Counted from the first letter of the stretch, positions 1-10,791 are shown. The stretch: DNA of 64,000 bases from CBDCUQ01 sp965222835 (GCA_965222835.1 CBDCUQ010000001.1:186001-250000); one strand, 5' to 3'. A program made the numbers and translations. The notes: generated by a model from the letters alone, not told the origin.

Positions 1-1
1 T

Positions 2-1510
2 CGCTACGCCAAAGGCCAGACGCAAGCGGTCTGGACCCGTCTGGTCGCCGACCTCGAAACACCCGTTTCCGCGTATCTGAAGCTCGCCACGCCCGGCCGC
101 ATGAGCTTTCTGCTTGAATCCGTCGAAGGTGGTGCAACCCGCGGCCGCTATTCGGTCATCGGCCTCGCACCCGACCTCGTCTGGCGCGCAAACGGCAATG
201 TTGCCGAGAAAAACCATGAGCCCGCCAAACGCCCGAACACGTTTGAGCGCGATACCCGTCCGGCCCTGCAATCGCTGCGTGCGCTACTTAAGGAGTCGCG
301 GTTTAAGTTACCCGCCGAGCTGCCACCCATGGCGGCAGGTGTTTTCGGATACATGGGCTACGACACGGTCCGCCTCGTCGAACATTTGCCGGACGCAAAC
401 CCCGACGACTTGGGTGTGCCGGATAGCGTTCTCATCCGCCCCACCGTCATCGTCATATTTGACAGCGTGCGCGATGAGATGAGTATCGTGACGCCCGTTC
501 GACCCGATGCGAAAACAACGGCAGAAAAAGCCTACAAGGCCGCACTTAAACGTCTCAGGGCTGTCGTGGCCGGTCTCGACGCGCCGGTTGCGCATCCTGC
601 GTTGACTAACAGGAAGCTCACCCATCCCGAACCGCGCTCGAACACCACCGAAGCCCAGTACCTTTCAATGGTCGAGAAGGCCAAAGAGTACATTCGCGCG
701 GGCGATATCTTCCAGGTCGTCCTTTCGCAGCGCTTTTCTGCGCCCTTCGCATTGCCGCCCTTCGCCCTCTACCGCGCGCTCCGCAGACTCAACCCATCGC
801 CCTATCTCTTCCACCTCGATTTCGGAACATTCGCCCTAGTCGGCTCGTCGCCCGAGATCCTCGTACGCGTCAAAGACGGTAATGTCACCATTCGCCCCAT
901 TGCCGGGACCACGCGCCGCGGCACCTCAGAAAGCGAAGATCGCGCGCTCGCAGACGCCCTCCTGAAGGATCCGAAGGAAAGAGCCGAGCACCTCATGCTG
1001 CTCGACCTCGGACGCAACGACGTCGGGCGCGTAACATCGATTGGAACGGTCGATGTCACCGACCAGTTCGTGATCGAGCGCTATAGCCATGTGATGCACA
1101 TTGTATCGAATGTCATGGGCAAACTTGCCAAGGGGCATGACGCCGTCGATGCGCTGATGGCCGGTTTCCCGGCTGGAACGGTCTCGGGCGCCCCCAAGGT
1201 TCGCGCCATGGAAATCATCGACGAACTCGAACGCGCCAAACGCGGGCCCTATGCAGGTTGCGTCGGGTACTTCACCGCAGATGGCGAAATGGACACAGCA
1301 ATCGTGCTGCGAACAGGCCTCGTCAAGGATGGCATGCTGCACGTGCAGGCGGGTGCCGGCATCGTCTATGATTCTGTTCCCGAGAACGAGCAGCAAGAGT
1401 GCATCAACAAAGCCAAGGCCGTCGTTCGCGCGGCCGAAGAAGCGGTGCGCTTCGCAGCCAAGACCAAGCGAACAAATGCAAAGGGCAACGGCGGTCCCTT
1501 CGGCGGATAA
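2..1510 (+). CDS. trpE: Anthranilate synthase component I (5' end cut by window)
   Basis: It converts chorismate (with ammonia from the TrpG glutaminase subunit) to anthranilate, the first committed step of tryptophan synthesis in the cytoplasm. The open frame runs into the window edge, so the true start lies upstream; 502 codons are visible and an internal ATG at 101 is not the start. The N-terminal part carries the LLES and RGRYS motifs of the TrpE regulatory domain, and the C-terminal part is a full chorismate-binding domain with IAGTTRRG, DPKERAEHLMLLDLGRND, SHVMHIVS and GCVGYF. The next gene downstream is on the opposite strand, so trpG is not directly behind it here. Family assignment is secure. 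Confidence 0.96.
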   Translation, partial: RYAKGQTQAVWTRLVADLETPVSAYLKLATPGRMSFLLESVEGGATRGRYSVIGLAPDLVWRANGNVAEKNHEPAKRPNTFERDTRPALQSLRALLKESRFKLPAELPPMAAGVFGYMGYDTVRLVEHLPDANPDDLGVPDSVLIRPTVIVIFDSVRDEMSIVTPVRPDAKTTAEKAYKAALKRLRAVVAGLDAPVAHPALTNRKLTHPEPRSNTTEAQYLSMVEKAKEYIRAGDIFQVVLSQRFSAPFALPPFALYRALRRLNPSPYLFHLDFGTFALVGSSPEILVRVKDGNVTIRPIAGTTRRGTSESEDRALADALLKDPKERAEHLMLLDLGRNDVGRVTSIGTVDVTDQFVIERYSHVMHIVSNVMGKLAKGHDAVDALMAGFPAGTVSGAPKVRAMEIIDELERAKRGPYAGCVGYFTADGEMDTAIVLRTGLVKDGMLHVQAGAGIVYDSVPENEQQECINKAKAVVRAAEEAVRFAAKTKRTNAKGNGGPFGG

Positions 1511-1562
1511 GAGCGCCGGACATCCATTCGCAAAAAACCGGGATCCAGCTCTGCTGCGCCAA

Positions 1563-2570
1563 TCAGCCAGCACGTCGGAACACTGCCGACGCGGCCAGAC
1601 CACAACCAAGCGCCAAGAGCACGGTAAGCGATCCATAGAGCACCGCATAGTCTTGCGCAAAGTCGTAGATCCAAAGCTCAAACCCAGATCGTTGCAAATT
1701 GACCCGGGTCGAGTAACGGCTCAGCATTTTTCCTTCGTGGAAGAGATAGACGCGCGCCTGTAGCCGACCAACCGGAATGTTGGCCGGCAACTCGATCGAC
1801 GTGCGGAAGAGACTACGCCCGATAAAGGCGACACCATAATCCTCGCGCAGGAAGAGCCCCTCGTCTTCCTTGAGTCGTGTGACGGCGTCCCTGTATTTCT
1901 GCACCTCGGATGCCAACATCGTTCTGAGCATCTTTGCGCGCGCTGTGAACCGCAGGTTCCGGTACCCGATCACGTTTTCCCTTAGAAGATCGGGATCGGC
2001 GATCTCTTCCATCGGCCGCGTGGAAGCGGTCGCGTAATAGCTTGGTACAGCATTAAATGCTGTTGCGGCCGTATTGACCCAAAGCCCCGCAACAATACTT
2101 TTGCGCCGCACGACTAGCGGTGTTTTCTGTCCTTCAAGCACGACGATGACGTCGTAATAACCGGCTTCAGCGCTCGTCTGCCGGCTGTTGTTGATAGACC
2201 CGAAAACGACGATCTCCGTTCCCTGGAAGGCAGACGTCACCGAAATGGTGCGCGTCGATACGTCAGCCTCGATCGACTCCTTTGGAGGCGGAGGCGGAGG
2301 CGGCGCTTTCTGTGGACTCGGTTTAACGAGCTGCGCCTCTAAGGGCTTCGGCACGGGAACCGGAGCCGGCGCAACCTTGAGACCTTTTTTCTTGCGCCGC
2401 TTGGCGTTGCGTTTGGCACGCTCTTCGCGCCGCTTTTTCTTGGCCGCTGCGCCAGCCTCAGCCGCATTGCCCAAACGCTTGACACCGCCCTCATCAACAT
2501 AAACCGACACCGGAAAACATATGCCCAGCGTGACAAGCACTGTAGTTAGGATGAAACGGCGCACGGACAT
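1563..2570 (-). CDS. TIGR02186-type membrane-anchored protein
   Basis: A 335-residue protein of the alphaproteobacterial TIGR02186 family, whose function is unknown. An N-terminal hydrophobic stretch looks like a signal peptide. It is followed by an unusual Lys/Arg- and Pro-rich linker (about residues 35-95, including a run of seven prolines), a conserved beta-rich extracytoplasmic domain, and a single C-terminal membrane helix. The start overlaps the stop of the upstream TauE/SafE gene in a GTGATG sequence; the ATG at 2570 is chosen over the GTG at 2573 because it lies better behind the GGGGGA ribosome site. Tight coupling to a TauE/SafE permease is typical of this family and suggests a periplasmic partner for the exporter, which is inference. 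Confidence 0.8.
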   Translation of the reverse strand: MSVRRFILTTVLVTLGICFPVSVYVDEGGVKRLGNAAEAGAAAKKKRREERAKRNAKRRKKKGLKVAPAPVPVPKPLEAQLVKPSPQKAPPPPPPPKESIEADVSTRTISVTSAFQGTEIVVFGSINNSRQTSAEAGYYDVIVVLEGQKTPLVVRRKSIVAGLWVNTAATAFNAVPSYYATASTRPMEEIADPDLLRENVIGYRNLRFTARAKMLRTMLASEVQKYRDAVTRLKEDEGLFLREDYGVAFIGRSLFRTSIELPANIPVGRLQARVYLFHEGKMLSRYSTRVNLQRSGFELWIYDFAQDYAVLYGSLTVLLALGCGLAASAVFRRAG

Positions 2571-3496
2571 CACCGTCCCCCTTCCATCGACGCAAGCGAA
2601 TAAAGTTCGTTGGGTTCAATCACAAGATCAAGGGCAAAACGCAGACAAACAAGCATGACCAGCGCCGCAAGTAGAAACCTCAGTTGCTCGGCCTTGAGCC
2701 GCGCCCCTGCCGTCGCGCCAAACTGAGCACCGATGACGCCGCTCACGATCAAGAGCATGCCAAGAACAATATCGACGCTCGAGTTCAACGTCGCGTGCAG
2801 CAGCGTCGTCGCCGCCGTAACAAATACGATTTGGAACAGCGACGTTCCAACCACAACATTGGTCGGCACGCGAAGTAGGTAGATCATCGCGGGAACCATG
2901 ATAAATCCCCCGCCGGCACCCATGATCGCCGCAAGAAATCCGACGAAGGCACCGATCAATATCGGTGGGATTGCGCTGATGTAGAGCTTGGACCTGTGAA
3001 AACGCATCTTGAGCGGCAGGCCATGCATCCAGCTGTGCTGCCCGGAGGTGCGAAACGCCGCCACGCGTCCCTCCCGCACGTCCTGCATGGTGCTCAGGCT
3101 CTCGATCATCATCAGAGCGCCAATGACGCCAAGAAACATCACGTAGCAAATGGCGATAAAGAAATCGAACTGTCCAAGCTGCCGGAGAATTCTGACGATT
3201 TGAACACCGATAATGCTGCCCGCCAGGCCTCCGCCAAGAAGCACGGCCCCCATTTTTATGTCGACATTATTGCGCCGATACTGGGCGAACGCCCCAGACA
3301 CAGACGAGGCGACAATGTGGGCCGACCCGGTTCCGACGGCCACGGCCGAGGGAATACCCGATAAAATCAAGAGCGGCGTCAGAAGAAACCCGCCGCCAAC
3401 GCCGAATAGCCCTGACAAGAACCCGACTGCAGCACCCATGCCAAGGAAGAGAAAGACGTTCACGGACATCTCGGCAATGGGCAGATAGATGTGCAT
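2570..3496 (-). CDS. TauE/SafE family anion permease
   Basis: A 308-residue polytopic inner-membrane protein with the two repeated glycine-rich halves of TauE/SafE exporters: GLFGVGGGFLLTPLL near the N-terminus and AAIMGAGGGFIMVPAMIYLL in the second half. Family members move sulfite, sulfoacetate or related anions; the substrate here cannot be read from sequence. The frame is open to 3568, but the ATG at 3496 (MHIYLPIAEMSVN) fits the family's N-terminus. It is co-transcribed with, and overlaps, the TIGR02186 gene downstream. Sulfate-activation genes lie about 5 kb away, which is compatible with a sulfur role but does not prove it. Confidence 0.88.
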   Translation of the reverse strand: MHIYLPIAEMSVNVFLFLGMGAAVGFLSGLFGVGGGFLLTPLLILSGIPSAVAVGTGSAHIVASSVSGAFAQYRRNNVDIKMGAVLLGGGLAGSIIGVQIVRILRQLGQFDFFIAICYVMFLGVIGALMMIESLSTMQDVREGRVAAFRTSGQHSWMHGLPLKMRFHRSKLYISAIPPILIGAFVGFLAAIMGAGGGFIMVPAMIYLLRVPTNVVVGTSLFQIVFVTAATTLLHATLNSSVDIVLGMLLIVSGVIGAQFGATAGARLKAEQLRFLLAALVMLVCLRFALDLVIEPNELYSLASMEGGR

Positions 3497-3797
3497 GCAA
3501 ACGAATCCGGCACGCCGGGTGGCGGCGCTCAAAGGGGAAAAGACCGGCAAAGCGCAGCCCATCCCCAATCGACAACGGCCCGGACCAAGGAAATTGCCCT
3601 GCGAATGGCCCTTTTCCGGTGCTCAACCTGGGATGAACCGGCCCGAAACCGGCATCACGATAGCCCGCGAACACGACACGGGACGATGACATCGTATCTA
3701 ATCGACCTTACCGCCAAGCACCAGTGGCGGCTCAAATTTTTCAGTTGCAAATCGGAGAATTGAGAGCGGCCTCGAGGCATGAGCCCGCTCTCTAAAA
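3497..3797. other. Intergenic region upstream of the TauE/SafE gene
   Basis: About 300 bases between the end of the Sel1-repeat gene and the start of the permease gene, both on the minus strand. It should hold the promoter of the permease operon. I see no clear hairpin, tRNA or convincing small gene; short plus-strand frames here show no family features. Confidence 0.4.
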
Positions 3798-6700
3798 TCA
3801 ACCCTTTCCACCAATGGACTGGCGGGATTTCCAATCCTCGCTCGCCGCAAAGGCGTCATTAACGATCGGATCAGAAACAATGGGAGAGAAGTCTGCGACG
3901 GCCTTCTTGGCCCTTTGAACCTGTTGAGGCGTGAGCAGTTTCGCCACTCTGTCCCGATAACGGGCCGCTTCCTTGTCACCATTCAGGGCGGCCAGGGCAT
4001 ACCAGTGATAGGCCTGCTCCAGATTCTTCTTCACCCCGAGTCCATTCTCGTAAAGCACACCGAAATTGTACTGGCTGTCAGCAAGCCCACGCCTGGCGGC
4101 CGACTTGAACCACCTTGCAGCGGTCCGATAGTCAGGCGCACCTGAACTGGTACCGGCTGCGAGCACAGCAAGGTTGTGCATCGCCTTCACGTTACCGGCC
4201 TGTGCCGCGCGCTGATACCACGTTTTTGCGAATTTGGAATCGGCCTTGGTGCCGAGGCCGCGCTCGTAAAGCGTCCCAAGGCGATACTGGGATTGGGCGA
4301 ACCCCTGCGAAGCAGACCGCTTGTACCAACGCACGGCTTCCTTGAAGTTCTGGTTCGTGCCCTTGCCCTCGGCAAGACGCGCCGCGACCGCGAATTGCGC
4401 CGACGGATCTCCGTTTGCTGCAGCGAGCCGCAGAGACAGCGGGCCCACAGTAACAGGAGGTAAAGCCAGTTTGGTCTTTCCGGAAACCCGCGTCGCCGAA
4501 GCAGCAGCCCGTGTGGGCGCCGGTGCGGTCTCCGTCACACTTTCAGGCAAGAACGCAGCAGGCGTCATATATTGAGCCGTTGTGGCACCGACGTGGTTCG
4601 AAAGCTTGGCCATATGCTGCTGCTGCTTAATCCGCGCGAAGTCACCAGCATCAGGAACATAGTCGAGACCTTGCAGCCTCAATCCGGCAACACTGCCCTT
4701 GGCCAGCTGGGGCGCATTGGCACCGGCGTCAGCCTGTAACGCTTTTCTCCCCTCGCGCCACGCCCCCGAATTCCAGCCTGCGAACGAACGACCGTTCAGG
4801 TAACCGGAGCGCGGCTTGGGCGCGGGATTGTCGCCTGAGGGTGTCAGAGATTTCGGAATACCCTTGCCCGGATCGACAGTCTCGGAAGCTGCCGGAACCG
4901 GATTGGAACCCGAAGTCTTCGACTTGGTGAACAGCAACGTGGCACCGCTTACAGCAAGCACGGCGGTAACCGCTAAGACGAGCAGTTTTGGAGATACGCC
5001 AAGGATCTTGGAGCCGCCGGATTTGTCCGTGCTGCCGCCGAGCACGCCGCCACGATTGCCCTCGGTATCCTGGCCCTCGGCCTGCGCCGCGACGGCCTGC
5101 GCTTTTGCGCGTTGTGCGTCGGCGATGAAATCCTGACGCAGTTTTTCGATTGCAGATTTTGTAGACGGGGGATCGGCCGGTTCTGCCGGTGCTTCGGCAT
5201 AGGCTTCTATCGACGCCTCATCCGTTTGCTGGCCAGCCTCGGCCTCAACCGGCGCATCGGCACCCTGTTCGACGTGTGGAGCCGCAGTGGACGCCTCAGC
5301 GGCCTGCTGCGACTGCAACATCTCTTCTTCACTGACAAAAGCCTCGGGCGGAACGGCGCCGACTTCGTCCTCGGCCGGTGCGTAGTCCTGCGAACCGGAC
5401 ACCTCCGGATAACCCTCTGTCGGCGCACCCGTCTCGTGCTGTGCCGCTTCCGCATACGGGTCGTGTGCAGTCTCCTGATGCCCGGTTTCACCGTAGTCAG
5501 CACCAGAATGGCCGTCCGCTGTCGCGTTGTCTTGATAGGCCGCCGCAGCGGCATCGGTTGAACCGACAAACTGTTCCTGAGCGCCCGCGCCGGTGTTGGA
5601 AGAGTGCGCCATTTCTATGGCGTCCACACGATCAAGCAGGCGGATCAGCGCCTGCTGCAGCGTATCCAGCATCGAGAACGTTTGCTCGTCACCCTGACGG
5701 CGCTCCACAATGAAGCCTTCGATCAGCTCGCGAACCTCGCCGGTAACATTGCCCGATTGTTGTTCGGCCGCCTGGCTGCTGAACCGGCTCGCAGCTTGCT
5801 CTGCGGCAAGCTCCGCGACGCGCTCTAGTTCTTGCGGATCGAGTGCGGCAGCGGGCACCGCGGCTTCCTCGCGCTGCTGGGCAATCTGCTCCATGACCGA
5901 TTGGATCTGCTGCTCAATAGTATCGAGACGCACCAGATGCATCTGCGCCTGCTCGACGTGACCTGCGAGTTCCGCAATCTGCGCCTCGAGGATGCGCAGT
6001 GTTTCCATATCCGATCGCGTTGCTACATCCTGCAACGCAACGCCAAAGCGATGCTCGAGCTGTTCGAATCGTTCGCCGAGTTGCTCGACAGGATTGCCCT
6101 GACTGACCGCCGCCAGCGAGAGCTCGATGCGATCTGCAATCTCGGCAAACTTGGCTTCCAGCCAATCGCGTTCGACTGCGGGGGGCTGAGCAGAGGGCTG
6201 GGCCTGTGGCTGAGCATCGGGAATAGCAAAGGATACGGGCATCTCCGGCGCCTCCTGGAACACCGTCTCGTGCACCGGCGGCGGAACGTGCTGCGGCTCT
6301 GGCGCCTCATACGGTTGGACAGGCTCCGGTTCCTGCATAAGCGCGGGAGCCTCTGTTTCGTAAACCTGCGTCAGCGCTTCAGCCTGCCCGGCATCCCAAA
6401 ATTCGGTCGGCTCGCTCGGAGCAGGCGGGCTGGTATTGTCAGCGGAGGCGTGGGCCTCGACCTCCGCAGATGGCGAAGCCGGCGACCAGCTGGGCGTCTC
6501 GTTCAAAGGTGCAAACGCGGGATAGTCAGTGGGCACCTCGCCGGCGCCAAACGCGTTGGTTGCGCTTTCGGTTGCAGCAGGTACCGAAGGCGCGAAGGTA
6601 GCGGATGCTGGTTGATAAGAATCCGTGTCTGCGGGGGCAGCATCAACCGGAGCACTATGCAGCCGATGCCCAAGATGGGCGAGGGCGTCTTCGATTCGTG

Positions 6701-6950
6701 AAAATGCGGGGCCGAGATCGCCTGAGACTTGGGTGCGAACCGCCCGCGTATCCTGGCTTAGAACCTCAAGACGCTCGCGCACGTCGTTCAGAACATCGGT
6801 GTGACGACGGTCCGATTCGGCAAGTTGCCCCGCGATGACGGAAAGAAGACTGGCGAGTTCTCCCGCGCCGCGCGTCTGTTCGGCCGGACCCGGGTCCGCG
6901 CCTAGTGCCAAGCGTGTATCGAACGGCGATTCCCAGTTTGCATTGGACAT
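3798..6950 (-). CDS. Large PodJ-like protein with Sel1 repeats and one membrane helix
   Basis: A 1050-residue protein. The first 650 residues are acidic and proline-rich with helical, coiled-coil-prone blocks (heptad-like Glu/Gln/Leu stretches around residues 250-450). One membrane helix (LLVLAVTAVLAVSGATLLF) lies near residue 660, and at least three Sel1 repeats (A..WY..AA..G...AQ..LG..Y..G.G) occupy about residues 840-1000 in the periplasm. This layout matches PodJ/PodJL polarity factors of Caulobacter and rhizobia, which organise the cell pole. The start at 6950 is chosen because GGGAAG sits just upstream; the frame runs on to 7292 without family features. The gene is monocistronic and divergent from the next gene. 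The exact role is inferred from architecture. Confidence 0.78.
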   Translation of the reverse strand: MSNANWESPFDTRLALGADPGPAEQTRGAGELASLLSVIAGQLAESDRRHTDVLNDVRERLEVLSQDTRAVRTQVSGDLGPAFSRIEDALAHLGHRLHSAPVDAAPADTDSYQPASATFAPSVPAATESATNAFGAGEVPTDYPAFAPLNETPSWSPASPSAEVEAHASADNTSPPAPSEPTEFWDAGQAEALTQVYETEAPALMQEPEPVQPYEAPEPQHVPPPVHETVFQEAPEMPVSFAIPDAQPQAQPSAQPPAVERDWLEAKFAEIADRIELSLAAVSQGNPVEQLGERFEQLEHRFGVALQDVATRSDMETLRILEAQIAELAGHVEQAQMHLVRLDTIEQQIQSVMEQIAQQREEAAVPAAALDPQELERVAELAAEQAASRFSSQAAEQQSGNVTGEVRELIEGFIVERRQGDEQTFSMLDTLQQALIRLLDRVDAIEMAHSSNTGAGAQEQFVGSTDAAAAAYQDNATADGHSGADYGETGHQETAHDPYAEAAQHETGAPTEGYPEVSGSQDYAPAEDEVGAVPPEAFVSEEEMLQSQQAAEASTAAPHVEQGADAPVEAEAGQQTDEASIEAYAEAPAEPADPPSTKSAIEKLRQDFIADAQRAKAQAVAAQAEGQDTEGNRGGVLGGSTDKSGGSKILGVSPKLLVLAVTAVLAVSGATLLFTKSKTSGSNPVPAASETVDPGKGIPKSLTPSGDNPAPKPRSGYLNGRSFAGWNSGAWREGRKALQADAGANAPQLAKGSVAGLRLQGLDYVPDAGDFARIKQQQHMAKLSNHVGATTAQYMTPAAFLPESVTETAPAPTRAAASATRVSGKTKLALPPVTVGPLSLRLAAANGDPSAQFAVAARLAEGKGTNQNFKEAVRWYKRSASQGFAQSQYRLGTLYERGLGTKADSKFAKTWYQRAAQAGNVKAMHNLAVLAAGTSSGAPDYRTAARWFKSAARRGLADSQYNFGVLYENGLGVKKNLEQAYHWYALAALNGDKEAARYRDRVAKLLTPQQVQRAKKAVADFSPIVSDPIVNDAFAASEDWKSRQSIGGKG

Positions 6951-7358
6951 CTTGCTTCCCCGTGAGCACTCGAAGCGCCATGACGACCAATGCTCACCTC
7001 CCGAAGCACCACCGGGGACCCACCCGGATGAACGCCACGTCGAGGTGTCATGAACCGCACTGCGCCAGATCAGCAGCGGAAGCTCGATCCGCCTGATCCA
7101 TCTCGATGCAAAGCTCTCAGGGCCCAGTAAAAGTTCGGTTAAGCCTTGCCCCAAAAGGGAGCATTTGGCCGGCAAATCCTCGATTTGTTGCGTTTTGGTG
7201 CCAGTCGCGAAAGCACCGGAGAGACCCGGGCCGCAGACTTTGCCCCCCGTCGAAAAGGTGATTCGCCCGACCAGTGGGGCGAGTTTCGCCACAGTTGACG
7301 CCTATCCGGAAAGCGCAGAACGACCGCATTTCAGCCCCGCAACAGGAGCCCCGGAACC
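6951..7358. other. Divergent intergenic region
   Basis: About 400 bases between the divergent Sel1-repeat gene and the small secreted coiled-coil gene. It must hold both promoters. A GGAG ribosome site precedes the ATG at 7359. No hairpin terminator, RNA gene or convincing open frame was seen; the extension of the Sel1-repeat frame into this region has no family features. Confidence 0.4.
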
Positions 7359-7841
7359 ATGCCGCGCCAATTGTCTGCTGCCGCTGTGGCCCTGATCACG
7401 GCTACCGCCCTGACACCTGCAGCCCTTGCAGAACCCCCGCCAGACCAGGGTGGCCGCTACACCTTATCGCCCGCAGACGATGGGTTTGTACGCCTCGACC
7501 GGCGGACGGGAGCCATGAGCTTCTGCACCAAAAAAGACGACGGCTGGCGCTGTAATCCGATGGCCGACGGTAGCGAAACACTCCGCAAGGAGATCGAGCG
7601 TCTGCAATCTGAGAACGAGTCGTTGAAGGCCAACAAAAAGCATCTCGAGGAGATGTTGGGCATGAATGACCCCGGCGACCCCAGCGCTTCGGAGCCCGGC
7701 CCCTCGCCGCATGGATCGATGAAAATTCCGACGGAAGAAGATGTCGACAGGGTGTTCGACTACATCGAGGGCATGGTCAAGAAACTCAAGGAACGCATCG
7801 AACGAATCGAGAAAGAGGCTGACAGGGATCAAACCCTGTAA
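7359..7841 (+). CDS. Secreted coiled-coil protein of unknown function
   Basis: A 160-residue protein with a clear signal peptide (cleavage expected after ALA near residue 24). Next comes a short compact stretch with DDGFVRLDRRTGAMSFC and a second Cys in WRCNP, a predicted coiled coil (about residues 70-105), a Pro/Ser-rich linker and a second charged helix up to the C-terminus. The two cysteines about ten residues apart could form a disulfide in the periplasm. GGAG lies 10 bases before the ATG. I do not recognise a characterised family; similar short secreted proteins are common conserved hypotheticals in Hyphomicrobiales. It ends about 140 bases before cysD and may or may not share its transcript. 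Confidence 0.7.
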   Translation: MPRQLSAAAVALITATALTPAALAEPPPDQGGRYTLSPADDGFVRLDRRTGAMSFCTKKDDGWRCNPMADGSETLRKEIERLQSENESLKANKKHLEEMLGMNDPGDPSASEPGPSPHGSMKIPTEEDVDRVFDYIEGMVKKLKERIERIEKEADRDQTL

Positions 7842-7984
7842 CCGGCTTATCTACCTTAGATTTTCCTTGCAAAACCCAGTTTGGACCGAGCCCCGGCGGG
7901 CGACAATTCCGATTGGAGTATGCTAAGCGGACCCGAACGCCGGGCCCGCCCCAAGCTTGATCCAACGCCCCACTCGGAATCCAC

Positions 7985-8890
7985 ATGAGCCAACTTTCAG
8001 ACCATCTCCGCGAGCTTGAAGCAGAAAGCATCTATATTCTTCGCGAGACCGCTGCTGAATTTCGCAATCCAGTGCTTCTCTACTCAATCGGCAAGGATTC
8101 TTCGGTGCTCCTGCACCTCGCAATGAAGGCCTTCTATCCGGCAAAGCCACCGTTCCCGCTCTTGCATGTCGACACGACCTGGAAATTCCGCGAAATGATT
8201 GCATTTCGCGACGAGACCGCGCGCAAGCTTGGCCTCGACCTCATCGTGCACATCAACGACGACGGCCTGCGCCAGGGGATTTCGCCTCTCACCCACGGAA
8301 GCGCTATCCATACCGACGTGATGAAGACACAGGCCCTGCGCCAGGCGCTCGACAGGCACGGCTACGATGCCGCCATCGGCGGGGCCCGCCGCGACGAAGA
8401 AAAGTCGCGCGCCAAGGAACGCATCTTTTCTTTCCGCACGGCCCAGCACCGCTGGGATCCGAAAGCACAGAGACCGGAACTGTGGCACATCTTCAATGGA
8501 CGCCTGCGCGACAAAGAAAGCATGCGCGTCTTCCCGCTCTCCAATTGGACGGAGCTCGATGTGTGGCAGTACATCGAAGCCGAAGGCATCGAGATCGTAC
8601 CCCTCTACTTCGCCGCAGAACGGCCCGTGATAGACCGGGACGGAATGTTGATCATGGCCGATGACGAGCGCCTCCAACTCAATGAAGGAGAAGAGATCGA
8701 AAAGCGCCGCGTCCGTTTTCGCACACTGGGCTGCTATCCTCTAACCGGCGCCATCGACTCACCTGCCACAACTCTCGGCGAGATCATTGCGGAGCTTGAA
8801 GCCTCACGCACCTCTGAACGTCAAGGCCGCCTTATCGACAAGGATGAAGCAGGCGCCATGGAAAAGAAGAAGCAGGAAGGCTATTTCTGA
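7985..8890 (+). CDS. cysD: Sulfate adenylyltransferase subunit 2
   Basis: A 301-residue small subunit of ATP sulfurylase, which joins sulfate and ATP into adenosine 5'-phosphosulfate (APS) with energy from GTP hydrolysis by CysN. The PP-loop of the N-type ATP pyrophosphatase fold is visible as SIGKDSS around residues 34-40, followed by [10 protein letters not shown] and [18 protein letters not shown], all typical of CysD. Length fits the family. The stop codon overlaps the start of cysNC (TGATG), so the two are translationally coupled. The reaction belongs to assimilatory sulfate reduction or to PAPS supply for sulfation. Confidence 0.97.
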   Translation: MSQLSDHLRELEAESIYILRETAAEFRNPVLLYSIGKDSSVLLHLAMKAFYPAKPPFPLLHVDTTWKFREMIAFRDETARKLGLDLIVHINDDGLRQGISPLTHGSAIHTDVMKTQALRQALDRHGYDAAIGGARRDEEKSRAKERIFSFRTAQHRWDPKAQRPELWHIFNGRLRDKESMRVFPLSNWTELDVWQYIEAEGIEIVPLYFAAERPVIDRDGMLIMADDERLQLNEGEEIEKRRVRFRTLGCYPLTGAIDSPATTLGEIIAELEASRTSERQGRLIDKDEAGAMEKKKQEGYF

Positions 8891-10791
8891 TGAGCAAGCC
8901 TGGAGCTGCCTCCGCCAAAGCCAAAGCGCTGAAACAGACGAGCTCACCCTCTTCAGGTGGAAGAGGACTGCTACGTTTTCTAACCTGCGGTAGCGTCGAC
9001 GACGGTAAGAGCACACTAATCGGCCGCCTACTCTACGACAGCCAGCTCATCTTTGAGGACCAGCTCGAAGCGCTTGAAAGCGACAGCCGGAAGCAAGGCA
9101 CGAACGAAGGCGAGATCGATCTCGCGCTCCTGGTGGACGGCCTCCAGGCCGAACGTGAACAGGGCATCACCATCGATGTCGCCTACCGCTACTTTGCCAC
9201 GAAGAAGCGCAAGTTCATCGTTGCCGATACGCCGGGCCATGTACAGTACACCCGCAACATGGCGACGGGTGCGAGCAACTGCGATTTGGCCGTCATCCTG
9301 GCAGACGCGCGAAAAGGAATTCTGACGCAAACCCGCCGGCACAGCTTCATTGTCCACCTGCTGGGCATTCGCCATGTCATTCTAGCCGTCAACAAAATGG
9401 ATTTGGTTGACTTTGCTGAAGATCGCTATGAGGAAATCGCCTCTCAATATCGAACGTTCGCGACCGAACTCGGCCTCAAGAACGTCACGTGCATTCCCGT
9501 AGCAGCCCGCCCCGGCGACAATGTCTGCCGCGCGAGCCCGGCGATGTCCTGGTATCGGGGCCCAACGCTGTTGGATCTCCTGGAAACCGCTGACGTAGAT
9601 AGAGCGGAGAGCGAGCGTCCGCTGCGCATGCCAGTCCAATGGGTCAGCCGGCCAAACGCCGATTTTCGCGGCTTTGCCGGAAGCTTGATCAGCGGAACGG
9701 TTGCGCCGGGCGACCAGATCAGCATTCTACCGTCCGGTCGCGTAACAGACGTATCCCGCATCGTGACCTACGATGGTGACGCAGCACGTGCTGTGGCGGG
9801 TGATGCCGTCACGCTGGTTCTGAGCGAAGAAGTCGATGTTTCACGTGGAGACGTGATTGCAGCAGCCTCAGACCGGCCCGAAGTGGCCGATCAGATCGCT
9901 GCACACGTCATCTGGATGGGTGATGAGCCGTTGCTGCCCGGCCGCCCGTATATCGTGAAATGCGGAACGCAAACCGCGACAGGCACGATCAGCACGTTGA
10001 AGCACAAGATCAATGTTGACAATTTTGATCACGTGGCTGGCAAACAGCTCGAACTCAACGAAATCGGCCTCTGCAACCTGTCCTTCTCGCGCCCGCTCGT
10101 CTACGAGCCCTACGAAACATCGCGGGCCATGGGCAGCTTTGTTCTCATTGACAAGCTATCGAATGCGACGGTCGGCGCCGGCCTCATTCGCTTCGGTCTA
10201 AGACGGGCCGAAAACGTCCACTGGCAAGCCCTTGCCATCAACAAGAAGGCACGGGCCGCTGCCAAACATCAGAAACCATGCTGTCTGTGGTTCACGGGCC
10301 TGTCTGGGTCCGGCAAGTCGACGCTTGCCAACCTGCTCGAAAAGCGCCTCCACGCGGATGGGCGCCATACTTACATTCTCGACGGCGATAACGTACGCCA
10401 CGGGCTCAACAGAGATCTCGGGTTCGCAGACGTTGACCGCGTCGAGAACATCCGCCGCGTGGCGGAAGTGGCAAAGCTCATGGTCGACGCCGGTCTCATT
10501 GTCGTTGTCTCGTTCATCTCGCCTTTCCGGGCCGAACGGCGCATGGCACGTGAGCTCTTTGGCGAAGGCGAGTTCTTGGAGGTCTTTGTCGACACACCAC
10601 TGGAAGAATGCGAGCGCCGCGACCCGAAGGGCCTCTACAAGAAGGCGCGCCAGGGTCTCATCAAGAATTTCACGGGGATCGACTCAGACTACGAAACGCC
10701 GAGCGCCCCCGAACTGCATCTCAAGACCAAGGGAACGAACCCAGAGAAGCTGATCGAGCAGCTGGTCGAGCTTCTGATGCAAGGGGAATGA
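8890..10791 (+). CDS. cysNC: Bifunctional sulfate adenylyltransferase subunit 1 / APS kinase
   Basis: A 633-residue fusion. The N-terminal half (about residues 25-440) is the CysN GTPase: P-loop GSVDDGKS at residues 34-41, DTPGH switch II and NKMD for guanine recognition, then two beta-barrel domains. The C-terminal part (about residues 455-633) is CysC, APS kinase, with its own P-loop GLSGSGKS near residue 472 and the [15 protein letters not shown] and FISPFRAER motifs. Together with CysD it makes APS and then phosphorylates it to PAPS. The fusion is common in rhizobia (NodQ/CysNC type). It overlaps cysD by one base, and no terminator is obvious after the stop. Confidence 0.97.
   Translation: MSKPGAASAKAKALKQTSSPSSGGRGLLRFLTCGSVDDGKSTLIGRLLYDSQLIFEDQLEALESDSRKQGTNEGEIDLALLVDGLQAEREQGITIDVAYRYFATKKRKFIVADTPGHVQYTRNMATGASNCDLAVILADARKGILTQTRRHSFIVHLLGIRHVILAVNKMDLVDFAEDRYEEIASQYRTFATELGLKNVTCIPVAARPGDNVCRASPAMSWYRGPTLLDLLETADVDRAESERPLRMPVQWVSRPNADFRGFAGSLISGTVAPGDQISILPSGRVTDVSRIVTYDGDAARAVAGDAVTLVLSEEVDVSRGDVIAAASDRPEVADQIAAHVIWMGDEPLLPGRPYIVKCGTQTATGTISTLKHKINVDNFDHVAGKQLELNEIGLCNLSFSRPLVYEPYETSRAMGSFVLIDKLSNATVGAGLIRFGLRRAENVHWQALAINKKARAAAKHQKPCCLWFTGLSGSGKSTLANLLEKRLHADGRHTYILDGDNVRHGLNRDLGFADVDRVENIRRVAEVAKLMVDAGLIVVVSFISPFRAERRMARELFGEGEFLEVFVDTPLEECERRDPKGLYKKARQGLIKNFTGIDSDYETPSAPELHLKTKGTNPEKLIEQLVELLMQGE

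Noticed and set aside
5832..6701. A 289-residue plus-strand frame inside the Sel1-repeat gene
   Set aside because: It is antisense to the coiled-coil part of a well-supported minus-strand gene, is rich in Arg and Leu as expected of GC-rich antisense frames, and shows no domain or ribosome site.
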